A stretch of 64,000 nucleotides of DNA from Acanthosepion esculentum (GCA_964036315.1 OZ038480.1:13452305-13516304); one strand, 5' to 3'; shown: positions 12,901 through 22,516, numbered from the stretch's first letter. Notes: generated by a model not told the origin, from the sequence alone. Program-made: numbers and translations.

Positions 12901-14660
12901 AACCTCAACTGTCTCTTCCCGTGCATTGTTTTCCTCTGCCCCTCTTGTCCTCTATCCGTCCAGTGAGGATCAGATTTTCCAAGCCCTCCTTCCTCATTAT
13001 ATGCTACAGAAACCTCAACTGTCTCTTCCCGTGCATTGTTTTCCTCTGCCCCTCTTGTCCTCTATCCGTCCAGTGAGGATCAGATTTTCCAAGCCCACAT
13101 TCCTCATTATATGCTACAGAAACCTCAACTGTCTCTTCCCGTGCATTGTTTTCCTCTGCCCCTCTTGTCCTCTATCCGTCCAGTGAGGATCAGATTTTCC
13201 AAGCCCTCCTTCCTCATTATATGCTACAGAAACCTCAACTGTCCCTTCCCGTGCATTGTTTTCCTCTGCCCCTCTTGTCCTCTATCCGTCCCGTGAGGAT
13301 CAGATTTTCCAAGCCCACATTCCTCATTATATGCTACAGAAACCTCAACTGTCTCTTCCCGTGCATTGTTTTCCTCTGCCCCTCTTGTCCTCTATCCGTC
13401 CAGTGAGGATCAGATTTTCCAAGCCCACATTCCTCATTATATGCTACAGAAACCTCAACTGTCTCTTCCCGTGCATTGTTTTCCTCTGCCCCTCTTGTCC
13501 TCTATCCGTCCCGTGAGGATCAGTTTTTCCAAGCCCTCCTTCCTCATTATATGCTACAGAAACCTCAACTGTCCCTTCCCGTGCATTGTTTTCCTCTGCC
13601 CCTCTTGTCCTCTATCCGTCCAGTGAGGATCAGATTTTCCAAGCCCACATTCCTCATTATATGCTACAGAAACCTCAACTGTCTCTTCCCGTGCATTGTT
13701 TTCCTCTGCCCCTCTTGTCCTCTATCCGTCCAGTGAGGATCAGATTTTCCAAGCCCTCCTTCCTCATTATATGCTACAGAAACCTCAACTGTCCCTTCCC
13801 GTGCATTGTTTTCCTCTGCCCCTCTTGTCCTCTATCCGTCCCGTGAGGATCAGTTTTTCCAAGCCCTCCTTCCTCATTATATGCTACAGAAACCTCAACT
13901 GTCTCTTCCCGTACATTGTTTTCCTCTGCCCCTCTTGTCCTCTATCCGTCCAGTGAGGATCAGATTTTCCAAGCCCACATTCCTCATTATATGCTACAGA
14001 AACCTCAACTGTCTCTTCCCGTGCATTGTTTTCCTCTGCCCCTCTTGTCCTCTATCCGTCCAGTGAGGATCAGTTTTTCCAAGCCCTCCTTCCTCATTAT
14101 ATGATACAGAAACCTCAACTGTCCCTTCCCGTGCATTGTTTTCCTCTGCCCCTCTTGTCCTCTATCCGTCCCGTGAGGATCAGATTTTCCAAGCCCACAT
14201 TCCTCATTATATGCTACAGAAACCTCAACTGTCTCTTCCCGTGCATTGTTTTCCTCTGCCCCTCTTGTCCTCTATCCGTCCAGTGAGGATCAGATTTTCC
14301 AAGCCCGCCTTCCTCATTATATGCTACAGAAACATCAACTGTCTCTTACCGTGCATTGTTTTCCTCTGCCCCTCTTGCCCTCTATCCGTCCACTGAGGAT
14401 CAGATTTTCCAAGCCCGCCTTCCTCATTATATGCTACAGAAACCTCAACTGTCTCTTCCCGTGCATTGTTTTCCTCTGCCCCTCTTGTCCTCTATCCGTC
14501 CAGTGAGAATCAGATTTTCCAAGCCCACATTCCTCATTATATGCTACAGAAACCTCAACTGTCTCTTCCCGTGCATTGTTTTCCTCTGCCCCTCTTGTCC
14601 TCTATCCGTCCAGTGAGGATCAGATTTTCCAAGCCTACCTTCCTCATTATATGCCACAGA
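3925..14660. repeat. 110-bp satellite array, about 97 monomers
   Basis: Head-to-tail tandem array with a constant 110-bp period. Landmarks in the unit are CTCTATCCGTCCCGTGAGG, CCAAGCCC, TTCCTCATTATATGCTACAG and GCATTGTTTTCCTCTGCCCC. Edge monomers (3925-4240, 14280-14660) are the most diverged, as is usual for satellites. A few diagnostic sites vary (CCGTGAGG/CAGTGAGG, CCACATTCC/CCTCCTTCC, CTCTTCC/CCCTTCC, GTGCATT/GTACATT) and their order reveals higher-order repeats: a 660-bp block (4236-4895 repeated at 4896-5555), 220-bp dimers (about 6216-7426), 330-bp trimers (about 7536-9226) and a 2,310-bp, 21-monomer block shared by about 9.7-11.5 kb and 12.0-13.8 kb. Since 110 is not a multiple of three, each frame is stopped and restarted every monomer. 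The ladder of overlapping 86-residue frames is therefore an artefact. Confidence 0.98.
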
Positions 14661-14950
14661 AAACTGTCTCATCCCGATGTTAAGTGTAAATTTTCTTTTT
14701 GTTTCCATTTTCTCTTTGATGTAATGGAATAACCATGAATTATTACACTATAGGTAGTAAGTACCTATAAAGTCTACTGTCTACGAGGTACTTGAGAGAG
14801 GAGGTGAAAGCGAGCCGACACAAGTACGTCCGATCTTCCAGTCAGTGGCACTCACTACTAGATTTATCTGTGTGTATAACTGTACTGTATTTCATATTGT
14901 ACCTGTTGTGTACAATAAACCTTTCTTGTATTTGTTGACCATGTTCACCA
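14661..14950 (+). other. Possible LTR-like or retroelement 3' segment with polyadenylation signal
   Basis: Directly after the satellite, sequence starting TGTAATGGAATAACC (about 14719) runs to an AATAAA at 14914-14919 and then T-rich DNA ending near TTCACCA. This resembles a solo LTR, but no matching second LTR, primer binding site or clear target duplication is visible. Confidence 0.25.
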
Positions 14951-15990
14951 TAGTCTATGAATATAGAATCCATCGCAGTACGCAATCTGTTCAATGAAAA
15001 ATCGTTAAAGATTAACACTCACGAGTCAGACACTCTACTGAATCTGACTATATCGCCAATATCACCAGCAGCCGTTCCGCAATTCTTCAGTCTTCGATAT
15101 CAAAGGCTGGCTGTGTATATTCGGGAAAAAACATGGCCGCCTTTATACACGTCATGTTAAATATTTTGAGCCTTCTGATTGGTTAACTCTTCTATTGGTG
15201 AACTATAAAATGAGTCAGCTCATTTTGGCTGACTCAATAGTACACCAGGGTACGCAAAAACTCCAACACTGGTATCCACTTGGTGTTATGTTTTTTCCTT
15301 TCACGGAATATAATACTCTAAATCTTACTTGTTGCTCACATGTTCGGTCCATAGCATACTCAGCATCTTTCTGTAGAATCACATTTCTGTTGCTCTTCAG
15401 CCCTCACTGACATACAGGTGACAGATATCACGTAACAGTTTTGTTTTTTTCTCTTACCTAAATCTGAAATTCTTGGAAAATTGTCGGGGCATATTTCTTA
15501 ATAAGTCGGTCTCATACTCTGGATGATGTTCTGTGAGTGCTTTTTTTATGGAATCAAACTCTTTTTTTGATTACAGTCTTCGCTTTGACATTTCTTCACT
15601 ATCACAGATGCTCCACGCTATTATCTTTAAACCCCGCTTTTTTCTTATTATTTAAACTTCAATATTTAATATGTTAATATAGTATATCGTGTCTAGGAAG
15701 AGCATTAACTCACTTAACGGGCTAAAAGATAAAGAATATAGAAATAAACCTTGTCGAAAGCATGGAGATGGAAAACTCGTATAAAATTATATATAAAAAA
15801 AAACTGATTTAAAAATTCCATGATGTTTACCAATTTTTCTACATTAGTCTATTAATAAAAGAGCCACCGTTATCTCGATCATTGTTATTACGAGGAGTGC
15901 TGAAAATTTCCCAGGGCGACCCGCTTCCCAAAAAACAGTTTTAAGATGGATGGTCATTAAAAATATAAAATGGCGACAATTCACCCATTT
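14951..15990. other. Unassigned sequence with a promoter-like patch at 15178-15235
   Basis: Two ATTGG (inverted CCAAT) boxes at 15178-15182 and 15194-15198 lie just before TATAAAA at 15204-15210. An inverted repeat, TGAGTCAGC / GCTGACTCA, follows at 15211-15236 and contains AP-1/Maf-type half sites. No convincing coding exon follows, so this may be chance or a relic of a mobile element promoter. Confidence 0.25.
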
Positions 15991-16070
<80 letters not shown>

Positions 16071-16075
16071 AAGAG
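15991..16075. repeat. (AAT)n(AAG)n microsatellite
   Basis: AAT run followed by AAG run. The same combination appears inverted at about 16993-17098, as part of a larger inverted repeat. Confidence 0.95.
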
Positions 16076-16097
16076 GAAAAAAACTAACAAAACACAA

Positions 16098-16372
16098 GGA
16101 TCTTCAACTTGAAATTTAAAATTTGAGACTCGTGAAGACATCAATAATTCCAGTTGTGTTACAAAACCTGGATTTAATTGGGAAGATCGTTGAAGCGTTT
16201 CCTGGTAGCCCATGTCTTAAAGAAATACAAACAAATAGTTCTCACAAGTACAGTTTACACCTTACGAAGGGCTTTATCTATGTAAAATCTATTTCGGAAA
16301 GAAATGAGTATAAAACCAAAATAAAAACAACAGCAACAACAACAACAACAACAATAATAATAATAATAATAA
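16098..16372 (+). pseudogene. LINE 3' end (family 1), truncated, (AAC/AAT)n tail
   Basis: Plus-strand translation from 16098 gives KHKDLQLEI, then VKTSIIPVVLQNLDLIGK, FPGSPCLKEIQTNSSHKYSL and LHLTKGF. This is the tail of a non-LTR retrotransposon ORF: many LINE reverse transcriptases end with a conserved block of the type IPVVVGALG... followed by a TAxxLRxxLS-like terminus. The element is 5'-truncated and ends in (AAC)n(AAT)n at about 16330-16372. Other copies of the family lie at 16.7, 17.1, 21.9, 22.4 and 33.0 kb. Exact clade not determined. Confidence 0.6.
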
Positions 16373-16732
16373 TGAAGGAAGTTCTTGAAGCCATTCCTTA
16401 CGTCATTAGCAGAAATGTTAGGACAGTAGCTATCCTCAGTAGGCGATTGCAATTTTAGCAGCATTAATTTACAGAATTCTTTCACATCTTATAGTTGTCT
16501 AAAAACACAAGATTACACTAGAAACTATTCGAGGCTTTTAGTCTCATGGATTTGTTATCTATCTCCCCATTTCTTAAAGTGCGTGTTTACTTCTCATTTT
16601 ATTGCTCATGTCCTTTCAGGATGTGATCGATCATGGCTCTCCACATTTTCCTTCCTTTTGCCACTTAACAATACTTATGAGTGCTTTTGATTTTTTTTCT
16701 GACATTCATTTTCTAAAAATCATTAAGCAGGT

Positions 16733-16992
16733 TATTATTATTATTGTTTTTTATTTCTGCTGTATACTCATTTCTTTCCGAAATAAATTTTACATAGATT
16801 AAGCCCTTCGTAAGGTGTGAACTGTACTTGTAAGAACTATTTGTTTGTATTTCTTTAAGACATGGGCTACCAGGAAACGCTTCAACGATCTTCCCAATTA
16901 AATCCAGGTTTTGAAACACATCTGGAATTATTGATGTCTTCACGAGTCTCAAATTTTAAATTTCAAGTTGAAGATCCTTGTGTTTTGTTAGT
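16733..16992 (-). pseudogene. LINE 3' end (family 1), inverted partner of the 16.1-kb copy
   Basis: Nearly identical to 16098-16330 but on the minus strand, followed outward by the same AAG/AAT microsatellite (16993-17098). Because the flanking microsatellite is inverted with it, an inverted duplication explains the pair better than two independent insertions. About 360 bp of unrelated DNA separates the arms. Confidence 0.6.
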
Positions 16993-17028
16993 TTTCTTCC
17001 TCTTCCTCTTCTTCTTCTTCTTCTTCTT

Positions 17029-17100
<72 letters not shown>
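16993..17100. repeat. (CTT)n(ATT)n microsatellite
   Basis: Pure CTT run followed by ATT run. It is both the outer end of the inverted LINE pair and the tail of the next LINE copy. Confidence 0.95.
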
Positions 17101-17415
17101 TTCTCTGATATCTGGCGTTTACACATTTCTTTTCGGGTCCCGCCCAGGGACCTAAGGTTAGAAATGGTATCATGACACTTTCCACTGCAAAAAAAAATAT
17201 TACATAGATAAAGCACTTCGTAAAGTGTGGGCTGTACTTGTCAGAATAATTTTTTGTCTCTCTTTGAGGCATGAACTTCCAGGAATCACTTCACTTAGTC
17301 TACTGGAATCTTTTTCAACCAATCCTAAGGCTCCAACTACAACAGGGATTGTTGATGTCCCCATGTGCCACATTTTTGAGATTTCTATTTCAAGGTCCTT
17401 GTATTTTGACAACTT
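17101..17415 (-). pseudogene. LINE 3' end (family 1), best-preserved reading frame
   Basis: Minus-strand frame from 17412 reads KYKDLEIEISKMWHM, TSTIPVVVGALGLVEKD, IPGSSCLKERQK and TAHTLRSALSM, then a stop. It clearly matches the C-terminus of LINE reverse-transcriptase polyproteins. The 3' UTR follows and ends in (AAT)n at 17057-17100. 5'-truncated at an ATT microsatellite (17421-17474). Confidence 0.7.
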
Positions 17416-17420
17416 TTCGA

Positions 17421-17421
17421 A

Positions 17422-17473
<52 letters not shown>

Positions 17474-17474
17474 T
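17421..17474. repeat. (ATT)n microsatellite
   Basis: Pure ATT run bordering the LINE fragment. Confidence 0.97.
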
Positions 17475-17867
17475 TACTGAAAAGTCATCTGTTATGTTAA
17501 AAAGAAATAGTTAACTATATGAGTTAATAAAACTCATAAAACATGTTTGTGACTATTTCTTGTTTTCATTTAATTATTGTTCCTTTCATATATATTTATA
17601 TGCTATCTATGGATTCGCGTGCCCACTTGGAGAATAACTCGATAATAAAATAATTCAAACAACACATACATTGGTTACACAACTACTATATTAACACGCC
17701 GTTTAACTTGCCATTTTTAATATAATGGTTCAGTTACACTGGATATCACCAGCCAAAACAACAACAAAAACAAAAGAAATCTTACACATTTATAAGTCTA
17801 CCATTCCTCCATGAATTGAATATTACTGTCACATCTGGTGTGGTGTTTCTGCTGTGTATTTAGAGAT

Positions 17868-18310
17868 TCATGATAAAATCCAAAGAAGAATCTTCAACGT
17901 TATTGGTCCTGACCTGGCATCTCCGCTTCAATCACTTTCTCACCGCTGTAACGTAGTTTCCCTTTGCCTTTTCTACAAACGGTATTTTCAAGGTGTATTC
18001 CCCTTAGGTATCTAGACTAGGCGGCAAGATCTCATCATTTTACAGCTTAAATAGCTAAATGTAACCGTAAGTTCTATGCTAACAGTTTCTTCTATCGCAC
18101 GTCTCGCTTGTGGAACTCTCCTCCTATTTTGTTTCGCAGTCAAGATTGATCTTCGAAAACTGAAATGCAATGCCTATCGTTATCTTCTGTCTTCTAAATT
18201 CCTGTTCTTTTATTCTTCTCTCTCCCTAATCATGTTTTCTTTTTCTCATATTCTCTCAAACTCAGCGATTCCTTACATCTTCGTGACTATATTGTTTGGG
18301 ATGAAATGAT
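17868..18310 (+). pseudogene. LINE ORF2 C-terminus (family 2), truncated
   Basis: Translation gives IQRRIFNVIG, LASPLQSLSHRCNVVSLCLF, a stretch with stops, and SRLWNSPP. The order IQRR...IG, SLxHRRxVxSLxLFYRY, RTxRLWNSLP is the well-known C-terminal tail of a LINE reverse transcriptase. Several frame breaks make it non-functional. Related copies follow at 19.4, 45.8 and 46.4 kb, all on the plus strand. Confidence 0.6.
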
Positions 18311-18344
18311 TAGAAAATGGTTATATTATATAAACGTTGTGAAA

Positions 18345-18440
18345 GGTTGTCGGTGGTTTCTACCAAGGTCCGAACCGGCATCTGCTGTTTTTGGAAACCT
18401 GTTTTTCGCAGGCTAAGGCGCCCTTCAAGCAAACCTCTTA
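18345..18440 (-). mobile_element. tRNA-derived SINE head (minus strand)
   Basis: On the minus strand an A-box-like CCTTAGCCTGCG lies about 45 nt before a B-box-like CCGGTTCGGACCTTGG, the layout of an RNA polymerase III internal promoter in a tRNA-derived SINE. No functional tRNA cloverleaf is formed. Confidence 0.45.
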
Positions 18441-19360
18441 ATCCTTCTTAAACTGCTGGATGGGATCTCTGAATAAAAAGAGCGACATTCAAACTTTCCC
18501 ACTGCACCCATTTTTATATCTTCTCTTCTTCATTCATTTTGTTTAAATATATGTTGACAAGACTTGGTGACGAAATGCCCGTATGACATGTTGACAACTT
18601 AGTGTGAAGTGTCAAACGATCGCCAGCAATGTCACTTCCAATATCCACTGACGTTGCTAATTTGATCAACTTGAAACAGAGTAAAGCAGATTGCGTCAGC
18701 AAAAGGTCAGAATTAAAGGCTGGATCATTGCGGCACGTCCAGCCGCCGGTTGGGACCACCATTGACTCTCACTCTAATTTAATTTGCTTTGGTGGTAACC
18801 GCGGTTTAAGATTGGGCTTCAGTTCTTTTTTTCTTTCTTGTCGCGGTTCGTGTGGACAAAACACCTTGTAGATGATGTTAAATAGTCTGGCTATTTTTTT
18901 GTTGAATGAGAATAAAGAAAACTGGACGCTGTGGCTGGCGATATTTTTTCTTGAAACATATTTGATTGTTTGATAATGTGAAATGCTACTTCGATGTCTT
19001 TTATATATATAACGAATGATTCCGTTTCATACAATGTCATATATTCAATTGCTTACAGACATATTAGCGTAAAATAAAACTCCGAAGGTGAAGCAATAGA
19101 AGCATTGCCAGACCCGGAACAATAAACCGAATTTCTTCTCACATTTTCTCTGAATAACATTTGATCCAAATTACTAAAGTTCACCATATATTAAGTGCTT
19201 TGGCAACGAAGAATACTATGCTGAAAATGCATATTTGTTGGGGTAAATAAATAATTGTTTTTATAATTATGTACACGACTGTTACTGATATACCTGACTG
19301 AGTGACGTAAATTATTAATAGAGACATAGTATACATTATATATTTATGAATTTAAAAGTA
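18441..19360. other. No recognisable feature
   Basis: Short open frames on both strands at 18514-18871 show no family resemblance. The rest is AT-rich unique-looking sequence. Confidence 0.4.
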
Positions 19361-19361
19361 G

Positions 19362-19560
19362 TACTCGATTGGCGGAAAGGTCTCATCATTTTACAATTGA
19401 AATGGCTAGATGTAACATTACGTTCTATGCAAATAGTTTCTTCTATTGAACTTCAAAAATTTAAAGGCAGTGTCAATCGTTATCTTTTATCGCCTCTTAA
19501 TATTAGTTTTTATGATATTGTCTAATTCTCAGTAAGCCTTTGGTTCCTATTGTCTTTATT
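19362..19560 (+). pseudogene. LINE ORF2 C-terminus (family 2), small fragment
   Basis: Shares GGCGG-AAG-TCTCATCATTTTACA and the following block with 18020-18100, and contains the downstream LQKFKGSVNRYLLSPLN piece typical of this C-terminus, with an internal deletion. Confidence 0.55.
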
Positions 19561-19578
19561 TCTTTGCTTGGGGTGAAA

Positions 19579-19580
<2 letters not shown>

Positions 19581-19632
<52 letters not shown>
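19581..19632. repeat. (TA)n microsatellite
   Basis: TA run immediately abutting a palindromic element; a second TA run (19847-19911) lies just beyond its other end. Confidence 0.97.
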
Positions 19633-19637
<5 letters not shown>

Positions 19638-19819
19638 GAAAAATATGGAAAAACAAAAAATCCGAATATGCAATTTTACTGTTTTTAATGTTGATGTTTT
19701 AATAACTATGTCCTGAAGAAGGTCTACTAGACCGAAACGTCTGACGTTGACATTGAAACAAAATTAAAAACAGTAAACTTGCATATTCGGATTTTTTGTT
19801 TTTCCATATTTTTCCTCAT
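19633..19819. mobile_element. Palindromic element with hammerhead-like hairpin in the loop
   Basis: Arms 19633-19686 and 19766-19819 are 54-bp inverted copies with about one mismatch. In the 80-bp loop the plus strand carries CTGAAGA (19713-19719), one extra A, GGTC (19721-19724), a 5-nt loop, GACC (19730-19733) and GAAA (19734-19737). This resembles a hammerhead core with one inserted base. The same motif closes PLE 3' ends elsewhere in the window, so it may be a solo PLE terminal repeat pair. Confidence 0.7.
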
Positions 19820-19834
19820 ACTGTCGGATCTCGA

Positions 19835-19836
<2 letters not shown>

Positions 19837-19911
<75 letters not shown>
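19837..19911. repeat. (CT)n/(TA)n microsatellite
   Basis: A short CT run then a pure TA run. Confidence 0.97.
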
Positions 19912-20039
19912 TTCTGCAAATTAATTGAAACAATCGCTTTCTTTCACCATAGGGTCAGTTTTAGAACAACTGGAGTGACAAGGTGTAATCGGTTTCTATT
20001 TTTTCCTCGGATTAGGTCATTTGCAGTGGTGTTCAGTAA

Positions 20040-20400
20040 TATGAATCTATTTTCAGGGTGTATGATGAAATTTGTTTGGCCTTGAAACATACTGCATCAT
20101 CCGTGATTGGATAATATTTTTATCCCAGCCACTATTTTCTCGACTATCGATTAGTTGTCCTACGATCATGGTCTGCGATGGACGTTACTCCAAGGAAGCT
20201 TACGAAAATTGTAACGCTACACGAAAACACTAACAAGCCATTCCAGTGAGCAAATCAAAGTACTATAGACTGAGCCGGAAACTCTCCTGATTTAAATCCA
20301 GTCGAGAATCTGTGGTCACACTGCAAGGGACAGCTTCGTGCAATGGACATACGAAGTACTAACATAGGCACTGGGTCATGTTTCATTGGAAAAATACGAA
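20040..20400 (+). pseudogene. Tc1-like transposase, C-terminal catalytic fragment
   Basis: One plus-strand frame reads AGNSPDLNPVENLWSHCK and then GQLRAMD (about 20271-20345). This is the block around the third catalytic acid of Tc1-type DDE transposases (consensus SPDLNPIENLW), with the glutamate present. Upstream sequence shows only scattered similarity in broken frames. No terminal inverted repeats recognised. Dead copy. Confidence 0.65.
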
Positions 20401-20457
20401 AAAAAGTAAAGAATAATAGAATTTTTCGTTTTGTTTCAATAAATTTGCACAAAGGTA

Positions 20458-20846
20458 TGTATATATATATATAATAGAAATTGCAAGCAGGATTTGATAA
20501 TTAAGTAATTCATTGAGTCTGAAAGAAGACTCAAACAGAATGTAGAAAGCACTAGACGGCCGTTTCGTCCTATATTTGGGACTCATCAGCAGTGCGCATC
20601 CACTACCGAGAACTGAAACCCTGACAGTTAGGTTGTTAAGCAAACACTATACCAACTGTTCCTACGGGCCTAGGTGACGAAGCGGTAGCAAATCAGACTC
20701 AATATAGCGCCGCTCGCTCACATATTCCGTGGTGGAACTCAACTGAAGTTCTCTGTAACCATAGGACTGTGCACCCCGGAGCTACGACTACTATCGCCAA
20801 GCCGCTCAAACCGAAGCATTAGAAGCCGGATCAAGCAATGATATAC
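20458..20846 (-). mobile_element. tRNA-derived SINE carrying an intact hammerhead (family A)
   Basis: In minus-strand order: about 150 bp of 5' sequence (20846 to 20690), a tRNA-like block with A-box-like CAGTTGGTATAGTG and B-box-like GGGTTTCAGTTCTC, GTAGTGGATGC, the hammerhead ribozyme (20595 to 20549), then a 3' tail ending in (TA)n at about 20473-20458. A second copy of the tail lies directly upstream (20847-20912), so the unit is bracketed by direct repeats of its own 3' end. A diverged copy at 27905-28110 shares tRNA-like block, junction and ribozyme. Layout resembles Schistosoma SINE-like hammerhead repeats and animal retrozymes; mobility is inferred. Confidence 0.75.
20549..20595 (-). 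ncRNA. Type I hammerhead ribozyme, complete
   Basis: On the minus strand the 47 nt read: stem I 5' strand GCACTG, core CTGATGA, stem II GTCC with loop CAAATATA and GGAC, core GAAA, stem III CGGCCG, TC cleavage dinucleotide, stem I 3' strand TAGTGC. Every invariant core base (CUGANGA, GAA, the A15.1-U16.1 pair and C17) is present. Stem I pairs 6 bp with one G-U, stem II 4 bp, and stem III is very short as in retroelement hammerheads. Predicted cleavage follows the GTC at 20557-20555. Stem II and its loop closely resemble the Schistosoma hammerhead. Self-cleavage has not been shown. Confidence 0.88.
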
Positions 20847-20912
20847 ATATGATAGAAATTGTAAGGAGGATTTGATAATTATAATTAAGTAATTCATTGA
20901 GTCTGAAAGGCT
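20847..20912 (-). repeat. Second copy of the family A SINE 3' tail (direct repeat)
   Basis: Matches 20470-20526 (GATAGAAATTGTAAGGAGG versus AATAGAAATTGCAAGCAGG, then the shared AAGTAATTCATTGAGTCTG), with a 6-bp insertion. It ends at GTCTGAAAG, where the first copy continues to its hammerhead. Confidence 0.8.
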
Positions 20913-21034
20913 TCAGTTGATTGGGCCACAGAGGAACGTTGGATTAGCAAGGTCGATTTTACTGCTTTTAAACTACAATCTTCCATGATTCTCTAACATA
21001 CATTCATATCTGCTCAATGCGTATCCATATATAT

Positions 21035-21245
21035 ATATAGGATACAGGTTCGATTCCTGTCGGAGGACGAATATTTTCTATGACAATTTCTCGAATATTC
21101 AGTCTGGTAAATGTTGTTTAATACTGTTTATTATAAAACAGAGCATTTACTTAAATATTTGTGTCTATATGAAGAATGTATAAACATAAAAATGTCTAAA
21201 AATAATTGTCGGACTTTGTCCATTTCATGACATACACACACACAC
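21035..21245 (+). mobile_element. SINE with tRNA T-arm (family C)
   Basis: ACAGGTTCGATTCCTGTCGG at about 21045-21064 is a perfect T-arm/B box (ACAGG pairs with CCTGT). It is followed by a body containing TCTCGAATATTCAGTCTGG and ending in TTTGTCCATTTCATG and a (CA)n/(TA)n tail. An inverted copy of the body occurs at 63196-63365, and a short piece at about 48500-48530. No full cloverleaf, so not a tRNA gene. Confidence 0.65.
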
Positions 21246-21247
21246 AC

Positions 21248-21328
<81 letters not shown>
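21233..21328. repeat. (CA)n(TA)n microsatellite
   Basis: CA run then a TA run of about 38 units at the 3' end of the SINE. Confidence 0.97.
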
Positions 21329-21333
<5 letters not shown>

Positions 21334-21474
21334 AGTTGTATGGGTATGACTTTGTGACTGGGTTTCACGCTTTTGCAATCATAAAGTCCCTCAGAGCACG
21401 AAACGTGTCTGCTAAGATAAGTTTTCCTATTATATTTTTACATATTGTCTATTGTATTACCAGAAAATTGTTAT

Positions 21475-21539
21475 ACACACACACGCACACACACATAACA
21501 CACACACACACACATAACATGCACACACACACACATACA

Positions 21540-21611
<72 letters not shown>
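21475..21611. repeat. (CA)n(TA)n compound microsatellite
   Basis: Interrupted CA runs (21475-21540) followed by TA (21543-21611). Sequence just before it (21310-21410) has a weak copy at 62850-62910, indicating another dispersed repeat. Confidence 0.95.
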
Positions 21612-21616
<5 letters not shown>

Positions 21617-21864
21617 GGCCTAAATTTTGGGGCCATCATGTAGATTTAATAATTAGTAAGTTTCCTTCTTTCTTTACTTTAATTAACTCCTAAGCTAGGA
21701 TGCTGAAACAATTTAACCTGCTTGTGCCTGGTGCTCGCTTTTTGAGAGAGGGTCTTGCCTTATATTCAAAATCCGATAGCCCTAATGATACCATTAACCA
21801 GCCAGGTGGATTAGGTTAAAAACCCTAATAATTTAAGGAAACTTCATTCTGTAATGGGTTCATT

Positions 21865-21867
<3 letters not shown>

Positions 21868-21936
<69 letters not shown>

Positions 21937-22313
21937 TATTTCCTTTGTTTTCTGGTGTGTACACATTTCTTTTCCGGGTGCCGATCAGAGACCTAAGGTC
22001 CGAAATGGCATCATGACATTTTCCACTGAGCAGTTTTGAAAATAGAAATCGCACATATTTTATATCGATAAAACCCTTCGTAAGATGTGGGCTGTATATA
22101 TGAGTACAGTTTTTTTGGTATTTATTTAAGCCATGAGCTACCAGGGATTCCTTCAATGAGTTTATTGGAACCTTTTCCAACTAATCCGAGGACGCTAGCT
22201 ATGAATAGAATTGTTAATTTCCTCATTAAAATGTGACACATTCTGGGGATTTCGATTTCAAGATCCTCGTATTTTCCTAGTTTTTTGAAGATCTTCAAAG
22301 ACATTATTATTAC

Positions 22314-22349
<36 letters not shown>
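21868..22349 (-). pseudogene. LINE 3' end (family 1) between ATT microsatellites
   Basis: Minus strand, from 22290 downward: KYEDLEIEIPRMCHI, then a broken VLGLVGKGSNKLIEGIPGSS and a terminal LHLTKGFI-like block, and a 3' UTR that ends in (AAC)n(AAT)n (21868-21935). It is 5'-truncated at another ATT run (22303-22349). Confidence 0.6.
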
Positions 22350-22351
<2 letters not shown>

Positions 22352-22460
22352 AATATCTGATGAAAAATTTTAGGAGGATAAATTTCTTGTGGCCTGAAGT
22401 GAGCCCGTAAATATAGTGATTCTTCGAAATCCAGAACATTCCTCCCGTAATGGGTTCATA

Positions 22461-22516
<56 letters not shown>

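Noticed and set aside
3925..14660. About 97 overlapping 86-codon plus-strand frames
   Set aside because: They are the same 110-bp monomer read through; 110 is not divisible by three, so each frame runs for 2.4 monomers and stops. No start context or selection signal.
3925..14660. Hammerhead motif in the 110-bp satellite
   Set aside because: A CCGTGAGGAT string looks like a stem II loop, but neither strand has CTGANGA followed by GAAA at the right spacing.
18514..18871. Overlapping 80-82-codon frames on opposite strands
   Set aside because: No recognisable domain, no splice context, both strands equally open.
21042..21068. Functional tRNA gene
   Set aside because: Only a perfect T-arm is present; acceptor, D and anticodon arms are missing. 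The same holds for 27931-28003 and 53817-53877, where A and B boxes exist without a closed acceptor stem.
21380..21412. GAGCACGAAACGTGTCTGC as a hammerhead
   Set aside because: Has GAAAC and a GTC-like site but no CTGANGA upstream; at most a relic.
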